Origin: Macrocybe gigantea
Lineage: Eukaryota; Basidiomycota; Agaricomycetes; Agaricales; Callistosporiaceae
Length of the DNA: 64,000 bases
Direction: 5' to 3'
Assembly (NCBI GenBank): GCA_011319805.1
Contig: SJRY01000276.1
Coordinates: 281,165 to 345,164 of the forward strand
The notes under the pieces were generated by a model. It searched no databases, was not told the DNA's origin, and saw nothing but the letters and a program-made list of their open reading frames with translations. Positions 48,706-58,227 of the stretch are shown here, piece by piece. Numbering within the stretch: the stretch's first letter is position 1; each line of letters opens with the position of its first letter. The translations under genes and the position numbers were made by a program.

Positions 48706-49859
48706 TGGAGTTCATCGCTGCTCTCTTCGCCTTCATTACCGTCATCCTTACTACCCTCTTTGCCGCAAACCCACTTGCCTTAGCTTGGGGCACCCTCCGA
48801 AACAACCCCCAACAAGCCGAACAGGTACAGAACGCCACATGGACTTTGGTCGACACGATCAAAGAAGAATTGGATCTGGGCAAGAAGCCCAAGAGAACAA
48901 AATCAGAGCCACCGGATCCATATAAAGGGGATCCCGGTTTAATCAGAAGTTGGCTTCGACGCATGGAAGTCTACTTCGACAAGGAGGAGATCACCAACAA
49001 ATGGGACATGATCACCTATGCACTGCAATGGATCACAGGAGGCAAGGCCGAACGTGCACAGAACTGGGCGGACTCAAAGCTACAAGAGTGGCTAGAGTTC
49101 AAGACGGAACTAAACGGACGCAGGCAGGAGTTCGGAAATCACTCCACCTACGATGATTGGGAACACGGCCGCATCGTTACGCCGGCAACGGCTAACACTC
49201 CGGAAGTCAGGACAGATCCCCTTGGACACCTCCCACCGTTCAAGGACTGGGAGAACTTCAAGGCGGAAGCCCGCGAATTCTTCATGACTACGGAGACCCG
49301 GAATGATGTGATCATCCGGATTAAGGAACTGTCACAGCGACGACGACTGGTCGAGGACTACATTGTCGAATTCTGGAGCTGGGCTCCCTTGATGGAATAC
49401 AACGACATCGCCCTCATCGACATCTTTAAACATGGACTCGACCAGGCACTCGGAAGATGCATCATCGAACTAGGAGGTGTCCGCGAGGAGGACATCGACT
49501 GGTGGTACAAACACGCAATGGAATTGGACCGGCAATACCGCCAGGCCCAAAAAGAATTCGGTGCGAAGGAGCGATTCGCTCCCAAGCAAACACAGAAACC
49601 GGCACAGAGAACCACGGTGCCTAAGGAGCAAACTCCGGCACTAGTGACCGGTAATGCTCAAGGACAGCCCGACCCGAATGCCATGGACATCAACCGGATG
49701 AGGCGCGAAGGACGCTGCTTCCGGTGCAGACAGAAAGGACACATCGGACGTAACTGCCCGACGAACCCCCAGCCGAAATATGTTACAAGGAACATAGAAA
49801 CGCAGGACGAGACTACTGCCGCCACCGCTAAGATCGAAGAGCTTAAACAGGGTTTTTGA
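48705..49859 (+). CDS. Element 2 Gag with hydrophobic N-terminus and one zinc knuckle
   Basis: 384 codons. It begins MEFIAALFAFITVILTTLFA, a hydrophobic segment of about 25 residues resembling a membrane anchor. The retrotransposon gag domain follows: DPYKGDPGLIRSWLRRMEVY, then FKDWENFKAEAREFF and VEDYIVEFWSWAPLMEYND. One CCHC knuckle CFRCRQKGHIGRNC at about 49718-49760. Stop TGA at 49857-49859 directly follows the slippery heptamer, so Gag-Pol would arise by a -1 shift. Frame intact. Confidence 0.88.
   Translation: MEFIAALFAFITVILTTLFAANPLALAWGTLRNNPQQAEQVQNATWTLVDTIKEELDLGKKPKRTKSEPPDPYKGDPGLIRSWLRRMEVYFDKEEITNKWDMITYALQWITGGKAERAQNWADSKLQEWLEFKTELNGRRQEFGNHSTYDDWEHGRIVTPATANTPEVRTDPLGHLPPFKDWENFKAEAREFFMTTETRNDVIIRIKELSQRRRLVEDYIVEFWSWAPLMEYNDIALIDIFKHGLDQALGRCIIELGGVREEDIDWWYKHAMELDRQYRQAQKEFGAKERFAPKQTQKPAQRTTVPKEQTPALVTGNAQGQPDPNAMDINRMRREGRCFRCRQKGHIGRNCPTNPQPKYVTRNIETQDETTAATAKIEELKQGF
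49850..49856 (+). promoter_or_regulatory. Predicted -1 ribosomal frameshift site, element 2 (GGGTTTT)
   Basis: Gag codons caG GGT TTT tga form a perfect X_XXY_YYZ site immediately before the gag stop. After a -1 slip, reading goes on at 49856 into the 1146-codon pol frame. Same heptamer as in element 1. Confidence 0.65.
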
Positions 49860-52800
49860 TAGAGCTGGGAAGAAGCACTGCTTCGCCGGCTGATTATGTA
49901 TCATCGAATATGAATATAAGGGATATTCCCGACCTTAAAGAATATTTCGAACGAGAAGGTGCACGAGAGTTCAGTCTCGTAAGAGGATACACTCTACCCT
50001 GGGTAGCTCAACAGATTTATCGGCAGGACGAGTCCAAAGCATACTCGATCCTTAAGGCATGGACAGATCAATCGCGACAAAAGGACATCTCACTGGAGAA
50101 GCTTCGTGAGATCAATCAAATGAATGATCACGATGCACTGCACACGTTGCTTGACCTCAGACAAAAGCCACAATTTGTCAGAGGCGGCAATGGAAACCAG
50201 ATGGATATACCCTTAACGATCACGACCTTGGACACTGGACGGACATACAGCGTAAAGGCTCTACTTGATACGGGATGTACCGGATCTTGCATAGATCGGA
50301 AATTTGTCAAGGAAAAGGAGATCAATACAAAAAGATATCCAATTCCCATTCCGGTCCACAATGCAGACGGAACCCATAATATGGCAGGCGACATATGTGA
50401 ATACGTTGAACTAAGGGTCCAAATCCAAGATCACGTCGAGCGAATGATCTTTTCGGTTACTGAACTCGGAAAGGGCCAGATCTTCATCAGTTATGAGTGG
50501 GTTAAACATCACAACTCTCGGATCGATTGGAAGACAGAGAAGATCACATTCGATCGATGCCCTGAAGAGTGTCAGCGGATTGTCCAAAAAGGAAACCCTG
50601 AAGATGACGACACCTCTATCAAGACAAATGAGGTAGACTTCGAACAAGGAGAGAAACTCTTGATGATCAACATGAACCAAGAGTTTCATCTAAGGGCTTT
50701 CCAAACGACGGCTTCCAAACTGGCTGAAGCAACGGCAAAGGTGACAAAGGTTAAAACCTTTGAAGAAATCGTACCAGAAGAATACCACTGTTTCAAGGAT
50801 TCAGTATTCGGAAAAGAGTCATTCGACGAACTACCACCACCACGACCTTGGAACCATGTGATCGAACTCATCCCAGGAGCCAAACTCCAGGATTGCAAGG
50901 TCTATCCTTTGACGTTAGACGAACAGAAACAGTTGGACGCCTTTCTAGACAAAAATCTGAACACCGGACAAATCAGACCGTCGAAGTCACCAATGGCCTC
51001 GCCTTTCTTCTTCATAAAAAAGAAAGATGGATCCCTACGACCTGTACAGGATTATCAGAAGTTGAATGACATGATGATAAAGAACAAGTACCCACTCCCC
51101 TTAATCCAAGAGTTGATCGACAAACTCAAGGGAGCAAAGTTCTTTACGAAGCTTGACATCCGATGGGGATACAATAACGTCCGCATGAAAGAAGGTGACG
51201 AATGGAAAGCTGCATTTCGGACAAACCGGGGAATGTTCGAACCCCTGGTCATGTTCTTCAGACTGACAAATTCACCGGCTACCTTCCAAACTATGATGAA
51301 TACGATCTTTAAAGACGAAATCGATCAGGGACATGTAGTAATCTACATGGACGACATTCTTATCTTCAATAAAGATTTGAATGAACACAGACGACTCGTT
51401 CAATGCATGTTGGAAAAGCTAAAGAACAATAAGCTTTACCTGAAACCTGAGAAATGCTCGTTTCATCAACTGGAAGTAGAGTACCTTGGAATGATCGTCT
51501 CGGAAAACAGCATCAAGATGGATCCCGTTAAGGTCGAAGGCGTCAAAGGATGGCCGAAACCCACCTGTAAAAGAGACATCCAACAATTCTTAGGCTTTTG
51601 CAACTTCTACTGGCGTTTCATTGAGGGATTCGCAAAGATCGCGAAACCTTTGACAGAACTGACCGGAAAAGCCAACTGGACGTGGGGAAAGGCCCAAGAT
51701 GATGCATTCGACGGATTGAAAAATCGGATCAGCTCAGCGCCGATCATTTCTATGCCCCAAGATGACGGAAAGTTCCGAATGGAAGTCGATGCCTCAAATT
51801 ACGCAATCGGAGACGTCCTTTCACAAAAACAATCCAATGGTACCTGGAGACCGGTGGCTTTCATGTCAAAGTCATTGAACCCGATGGAACGGAACTACGA
51901 GATCTATGACAAAGAGATGCTCGCGATTATGACCGGACTAGAAGAATGGCGCCAATACCTTTGCGGCGCTAAACAGAAATTCGAGATTTGGACAGATCAT
52001 AAGAATCTCGAATACTTCCGGAAACCTCAGAAGCTGAATCGCCAGCAAGCTCGCTGGATCTCGGAACTTCAGGACTATGATTTCGTTCTGGAGCATAAAC
52101 CCGGGAAATCGATGACTAAGGCAGACAGTCTGTCGAGACGACCAGACCATGAGAAAGGGGAGAACGATAACGAAAATGTCGTACTCCTAAAACCGGAGAA
52201 TTTTCGCCGAATTTTCATGGCAAAGATCACGCCGACACCGGAATTTCAGGACATTCTGGACCAGATCAAAAGGGCTTGGAAACAAAGAGAGCCTGAGATC
52301 CAGAAACGTCTTAACGAAGGCAAACACGGCTGGGAGGAAAACGACCGAATCGTTACATGGCTAAAACGGTACTACGTTCCCAAAAGCCAAAAGATAAGGG
52401 AGCAGATCATCGAAATCTACCATTCGGATCAGATCTCGGGACACCCAGGACAAACAAAGACACATGAGTTGATCACGCGCAACTTCTGGTGGCCCAAAAT
52501 GATGAATGACATCAAGGCATACGTCAAAGGATGTGACAAATGCCAATGGACGAAGATCATCAGAGATCGGAAGCATGCCCCGCTCCATCCAAATGAAGTA
52601 CCAAAGGAACCATGGGAGATCATATCCGTAGATCTCATCAGACCCCTTTCCGAATCTCATGGATACAACGGCATAATGGTGACAGTAGACCGGTTCACAA
52701 AAGGAGCCAAGTTCATACCAGTCAACATGGAAATTACGGCAGAAGGAGTCACTCGCAATCTACGCGACACCATATTCTCAAGCTACGGACTCCCAAAGAA

Positions 52801-53977
52801 AGTCATTAGTGACAGAGGAGGACAATTCGTCTCCGCGTTCATGACGGACCTCTACGCACTTTTGGGAATCAAAGGAGCTCCCTCGACGCCGTATCATCCT
52901 CAAACCAATAGACAAACAGAACGAGTTAATCAGGAACTCGAGCAATACCTGAAACTCTTTGTGAATTATCGGCAAACTGACTGGGCGGATTGGCTACCAA
53001 TGGCCGAATTCTCCTATAACAATCGAATTCACTCGGCGACTGGATACTCCCCATTTTACTTGAACCACGGGCGACATCTGTACACTGGAAAAGAACCTCC
53101 GAAGCATAACGCTAAATCGCAGACTGCTGAGGAATTCGCCGAGATGATGAAGGAAATTCGGACCAAGGCCGAAACCTCCTTGTTAAAAGCCGCTGAGACA
53201 ATGAAACGGACCTATGACCGAAAACAGAAACCCGCCCGAGAATACCATGAGGGCGATGAGGTCTGGTTGGAAGGCACTAATATCATGACCGACTGACCAA
53301 CTGATAAGTTAAACGACAAACAGTTTGGTCCTTTCAAAGTCGAATGGCGAATCGGAGAATCGGCGTATGAGCTCGAACTACCGGAACATTGGTGAATTCA
53401 TCCCGTCCGAAACGAGTCCGAACTCACCCCATATACGGCACCGGCATTTCTGCAACAAAAAGCGGTAACGATTCTTAAATGACCTCCTCCCATTATCGTG
53501 GAAGGAGAGAAACAGTATGAAGTAGAGGCTGTAATAAACTCTCGATGGAACAGAGGGAAATTGCAGTACAGAATACATTGGAAGGGATACCCTCTCGAAG
53601 ACGCCACTTGGGAACCCACCGAAAATGTTAACGGAGATGCGCCGGACGTGGTCGCGAAATTTCATCGCGAGAATCCTGAGGCACCATCCCTAGAAAGAGG
53701 ACAACATCAGCTACCGCCCCGACCCGTGCCAAAGAAAGTAGTACGCACCCGCTTCCATCAGACCCAATCGCCGAAGGTCTTGTTCGACCACACGGCTGAT
53801 GAAGTCTGGGTCTGCCCACGAGGTCAGCAAATGAAAACGCTCCCGAGGAAGAAGACCCTTACCGGCTGGATGTCGCACCCGAGCGAAGTCGAAGATCACC
53901 TGGACACGGCTTGGCAGGCGTGGCAGCAACATCGGAACCAGGAAGTCGTAGGCGAGGACGAGCACCAAAAGGACTAG
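49856..53977 (+). CDS. Element 2 Pol: protease, RT, RNase H, integrase, chromodomain
   Basis: 1146 open codons then three TGA codons in the same frame before the chromodomain. Protease LLDTGCTGSCID (DTG 50267-50275); RT with FTKLDIRWGYNNVRM and YMDD at 51344-51355; RNase H with EVDASNYAIGDVLSQ and YEIYDKEMLAI; integrase zinc finger ending CDKCQWTK, core VDLIRPL, ISDRGGQF and ERVNQELEQ; GPFKVEW; chromodomain YRIHWKGYPLEDATWEPTEN (about 53570-53630). TGA codons stand at 53294-53296, 53393-53395 and 53480-53482 where Arg (CGA) would fit each context. Stop TAG at 53975-53977. Start by frameshift, not by its own ATG. Confidence 0.88.
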
Positions 53978-54001
53978 GAGGATAATGAAGAAGAAAAACA
54001 T

Positions 54002-54035
54002 GATTGCGAGGACGCAATCCCTAAGAGGGGGGTAA
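54002..54035 (+). promoter_or_regulatory. Element 2 3' hairpin and polypurine tract
   Basis: GATTGCG-AGGA-CGCAATC (54002-54019), a perfect 7-bp stem with AGGA loop, then PPT AAGAGGGGGG (54023-54032). It ends 16 nt before the 3' LTR, as in element 1. Confidence 0.68.
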
Positions 54036-54450
54036 TGTTACGATTTCAGGCTAATCGTTATCTTGACAATGGACACGTGACTCAAAAGCCACATGACGAA
54101 CACATGATAGACGCGACGCGACAAATAAGATACAATGCAGTGACTCGAGGAAATCCTATGGCAACGACGCGTCAGCGCTGACTAGGGCAAAGGGTTAATG
54201 CGCAGTATCTGTAGGACAACACATGGAGCGCAGTCGGATCCTGACTCATGCAGACAAGGGTTTAGGGTTTCACGTAGCATGAGGCTAGCATACTCATGGT
54301 CCATGCTTGACAGTCGTAACATATAAATACCTGAATTGTACGTAGTAGAATCCAGCTTCGAGCTGGCTTATAATAGCACTCTTATCCCCGCCTCTCATCT
54401 CTAAGTGATAAGTTAGAGTGACCTGCGCGCAGAATTGGTTTTGCGTAGCA
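54036..54450 (+). repeat. Element 2, 3' LTR
   Basis: 415 bp, colinear with 47353-47767, differing at nine transition sites. Confidence 0.94.
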
Positions 54451-54455
54451 ACATG

Positions 54456-54760
54456 TCTGTAACAGGCCTTTCAGTTAGACATGTTAGGGAGAGATTCTGG
54501 CATTCAAACAAAACCATTTCAAAGTATGATTAGCATTTCAGGCTAAAATAAAATCATTCCTGACATTTGATGAAGGTACTTTAGACATGTTGTCAATGCA
54601 ATATCATTGGGGCCATTCTATGAGAAATTTGTTCACTTGCCTCACATGGATGAACTGATATCCTCGTTTATCAGTGAACAAAAGTGATTTACACCATGGT
54701 TCAACAATGCCCTGGGAGCGATAGATGGAACTCACTGAACACCATTTGTTCTGACAGGTC
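54456..54760 (+). pseudogene. PIF/Harbinger transposase, right part
   Basis: Continues the fragment at 47155-47352: SVTGLSVRHVRERFWHSNKT ISKY is read in two joined pieces, followed after frame breaks by FTPWFNNALGAIDGTH (about 54690-54745), the first DDE motif of Harbinger transposases. The rest of the catalytic domain is absent; the sequence passes directly into the antisense of a Myb/SANT ORF, so most of the transposon is deleted. Confidence 0.65.
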
Positions 54761-54978
54761 TTGACAGTTCTTGTGGGGCTGCACTCGAGCAAAGGAGATA
54801 TATGCTCAAGAGCATGTTGAAACATGGCCTTCTTGAAGTTGCCACCATCACCTGCTTCAGCCTTGTTGTTGATGAGAAAGTCAATCAATGCCGTTTCTTC
54901 TGCAACTGTCCAGATAGCAGAAGCTGCCATGGTGAGGGATGAAGGCGAAGAGGCTTGATCACCCATGACGCACCTCAA
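54604..54978 (-). pseudogene. Myb/SANT-like ORF of a Harbinger element, 3' end chimeric
   Basis: ATG at 54978 (MRCVMGDQASSPSSLTMAAS), then AIWTVAEETALIDFLINNKA EAGDGGNF in two joined pieces and TRTVKTCQNKW (to about 54750): a Myb/SANT-like DNA-binding domain, the usual second protein of PIF/Harbinger transposons. Beyond that point the frame runs antisense through transposase sequence, so only the N-terminal 75-80 residues are genuine. Confidence 0.55.
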
Positions 54979-55404
54979 AAACGGGGCCCGACACGCTGAT
55001 TCCGCGCTGCTGAGGGTGTGGGGGAAGCGAGACTGATAATTGAGTCACGCCCGTTAGCGATCTACCCATTCCGGCAGGTGTGGGAATAATACAGCTCCCA
55101 TCAATAATCATAATATGCTCGTATTCTGGCTACCGAACAGACCCTAATATTACGGACATTTTGCTGATGTCACTTGTGAGTGACTGAGGCAGAAAGATAG
55201 AGAGACACTCACAAGCCTATCAGGCATAAAACTGAATTCTCATCATGCATAGTCATAGGCCACATTCACACTCTGCTGTGGCCTCATCATTCAAATCCTC
55301 ACCATTCATTATAATGCTGGTATCACAAACAATATATTCTACATGAAAACACAAGGATCATAGCCGTCGTCTAGAAAGCCCACCATATATCGATATTCTG
55401 ATGA
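54979..55404. other. Intergenic / transposon flank downstream of SRPK-like gene
   Basis: About 425 bp with no supported gene. Probably holds the right end of the Harbinger remnant and the 3' region of the kinase gene. Terminal inverted repeats were not identified. Confidence 0.4.
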
Positions 55405-56938
55405 TCATGCTGCATCTTGCCACCAAGGATCCTGAAGTAACTCCTGCGCCGTTGCTCGCTCGTTCGGATTCAACCGCAAACATCTCTGCATGAACTTGGC
55501 CGTCGCAAAGACATCTGCCTCCTCCAGCACATTGTATCTCTTGAGTAACGCCCAAAATGGGCTATTGTAGATTCTCGGACGACCCTTGAGATTGCCTGAT
55601 TTGCTGCGTAAGTAATCGACGCAAGGTTTATAACCAAGCAGAGAACACAAACAGAACGGGTCGTCGGGGTTGTCAGGGAGGTCGAAGTACTGCGTCCCAA
55701 GCTTACTCGCCTCAACTTGCTCACGTGTGATGCGGTCTTGCGTCCAGCAGAGCATCTGCCACAGGTGACATGTAGTTTCGTCGAGTCCCTCTTCCGGGTA
55801 AGGTTTCATTTCAAACAGCGCGCTGCCAGTGATAAATTCAAATATCTGAAGATTATCCAGTCAGTTTGGAATGGTGGAAACTGGCCAAGTTCAAACGCAC
55901 CAGGCATCCAAATGCCCAAATGTCAACCTTCTCGTCCCATGGGCCTTGAAGAATGACTTCCGGTGCACGCAGTCCACAAGTGGTGATCTCATCGAAAGTG
56001 TGCAATGTCGTAGGTTGCGCTACGGGATGCCACATGTCAATGCTGCAACATACTGAGGAAATTCTTGATTGCTCACCGCAGCCAAAATCTGAGACCACAT
56101 AGGTGCGGGTCATAGCCTCGGAGAACGATGGAAGAGGCAATGGTTGAGAGACGGCCGCCTGGACAGTGCATTCCCAGCTCTCTTCAGGAGGGTGGCAACG
56201 CGGCGGGTCCGCCTCGATGAGCACTGCAATATCGGCCGAGCCTGCGTCAAACATGATATTGTCATGCTTGAGATCCGTGTGCACAATGTTGCAGTGGTGC
56301 ATATGTGTGAGGCCCTGCAAAGTGTGCAGGAGAATACGCTTAGCCAGAGGTAAAGGTAAACCTTTCTTCTTAGCGACCTCGATCTGGAGGCTTTTCACAT
56401 CTCCGCCCAGAACGTCTGTGACGAGGCACAGATGCTCTCCGTCCCGGTCACGTCCAGGTTGGATGAAGTGATCGAGAAGTTGGGGCCAGTGGGTAGATTC
56501 GACGCCGGGAGGTGGAGGTATCGAAGCTACGCGCTGTAGGGCGGGAAGCTCCCACGTCACATTTCGTTTGAACAGATCGGTCGAGTATCCTTTCAGAGCT
56601 TTGATCGCCACATATCTCTTCTCTCTGCAGAAGCTATGAGTACCATATGTACGACTCTCACTGAAGACATACTTCTCGTCGAACGCCATCCAGACGCTGG
56701 CGTTCATGCCCCACCCCAGCTTTCGCACAACTTTGTAGCGCTTATCTGGACCTAGTGCATCGCCGAATTCGACCCGAAGGTAGCCGTGGCCTTGCTCTGC
56801 GGTGACTCCTAGTGGCTCTTCAATGAACTCTAGATCAATGAGGGTGTTGCCCTCTGGGTCGACAGAGACGTGTTTGTTAGAGGATCGAGGTGGTGCATGA
56901 GGGTCTGCTTCCTTGAATACAACTGCCGGACGTGCCAT
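55405..56938 (-). CDS. SRPK-like protein kinase
   Basis: CMGC/SRPK-type Ser/Thr kinase; relatives phosphorylate SR splicing proteins, but fungal copies of this expanded group are often of unknown role. ATG at 56938 gives MARPAVVFKEADPHAPPRSS. Kinase blocks: YKVVRKLGWGMNASVWMAFD (Gly loop), YVAIKALKGY (Lys) after an intron, LLDHFIQPGRDRDGEHLCLV, HCNIVHTDLKHDNIMFD (catalytic Asp, Lys and Asn), an insert of about 40 residues, VVSDFGCG, TTCGLRAPEVILQGPWDEKV and DIWAFGCL. After an intron: MKPYPEEGLDETTCHLWQML and FMQRCLRLNPNERATAQELL, ending DPWWQDAA with TGA at 55405-55407. About 450 residues. The frame is open upstream to an ATG at 57172 with a hydrophobic leader, but SRPK proteins do not need one, so 56938 is preferred. 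Confidence 0.85.
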
Positions 56939-58227
56939 AGCTACAGATCGGACGGTGAAGGGCGGGAGCGGGTGACGTTGTACCAGGGAGAAAAGACTTC
57001 GACGACTTCGAAAGCGGCGTAAGTACGCGTAGTAGCATTGACGAGGTGTAAAGTATGGTAACTTGGTGCCTTTCAAGACCGAGCAAAACTGAACTACAAA
57101 TAGTGACGAATAAACCGGAACAATGGAGTATTGTATCACTCTAAGTATTGTATCACCAGCGATAAGCACCAATTATGGACGTATGGAAAAGACGTCACCA
57201 ATATTAGAGAAGGCGATATCAAGGCAATACACAACAGCGCCCAGTGAACAATAGAACTAAGAAAAGCCAATACTTAATTACGCAACAGCGCACAGGCAAC
57301 GACAGAATCACCACCCATAGAGAACAATGAGCCCTCTGTCCCAAGCAACACATGCATAAAGGGAGCGGTGGCCTCCAACTGCGGACGTACGGTTACGATT
57401 CGGATGCCTTTATCGAAGAGCACGACAAAGTCCAGCGCACTGCCCCATTGCCACCAGACGACCCTCACTGCAAACGGGAGAAGGTCATAGCTGCCCTCAT
57501 GTTCTGGTCTGACTCCACACACCTCGCCAATTTCGGTACCGCCAAATTATGGCAAACTCCTATCGCATGTCACTGTCTGGGTCCATGAGGCAGCTATCAC
57601 TCTGCATCAGCAATTATTGTTGGTGCTGTCGCGACGCATTGTTCCCGCGTCTACAATGCAAGTTGGACGCGGCGACGTCGGGCATCGTCGGGGCGAGGGA
57701 AAACTCGGGAAAGCAGAAGGCATGCAAACAAAAGCAGGTCATCACCAAATTTTGTCTTCTAGCCGCATGGGTCGCGTAACAGCCCTGACAACCGAAGGAA
57801 AGCAGCTGGCGTCGAACCAGTCGCAGTTTGTGAGAAAAGGAAGCGGTCTGATGGGAACGCTAACGTCCGCTTCTGATATGGCAGGGTGCGTGGACGAGGA
57901 AACCAAGTTCGTTGGGATGGCGAGCTTGCAAGACTGGTCGCAGTCGGCGAAAGCAGCTGGTGTAGTAATAATGTCGAGGGTCGGGTAGTACAAAGGCGGG
58001 GTGCTGCAGCGGTGTCGGGAGAGCATAGCAAAAGGCTAAACTAAATTGGAACAATTGAATGAGCATCAAAGATGGGCAGCGTGGTCAAGACTCCTGGAGA
58101 CTGGCGATCAACGGGGCAGAAGGAGTGCGCCCCCTCCTTTCCTCTATTCCCTCCATCGTTTCTCCCTAAATATCTCGATCAGCATCAGCGAGCGCTTTTG
58201 TCTGCTCGCTATCATTTTTTTTGGTTA
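56939..58227. other. Divergent intergenic region, SRPK-like / RING-PH-VWA genes
   Basis: About 1.3 kb with no firm gene. A minus-strand frame (57274-57522) and a plus-strand frame (57617-57988) have no motif. The last 180 bp carry pyrimidine tracts that fit a fungal promoter and leader for the downstream gene. Confidence 0.45.

Larger units (their letters stand above)
47353..54450 (+). mobile_element. Chromovirus (Ty3/gypsy, Tf1/Sushi-like) element 2
   Basis: 7.1-kb LTR retrotransposon flanked by the 5-bp duplication ACATG (47348-47352 and 54451-54455). Two 415-bp LTRs differ at nine sites, all transitions, eight in CpG context. Contains PBS, a small ORF, gag, pol and chromodomain. Inserted into a Harbinger transposase gene. 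Older than element 1 by LTR divergence (about 2%), yet with a longer unbroken pol. Confidence 0.95.

Noticed and set aside
56939..57172. N-terminal extension of the SRPK-like kinase from an ATG at 57172
   Set aside because: The extension is hydrophobic and Tyr/Phe-rich, not expected for SRPKs; MARPAVVFKEAD at 56938 is a better start.
57274..58031. Several overlapping open frames before the RING-PH-VWA gene
   Set aside because: No motif and no consistent splicing; likely promoter region.
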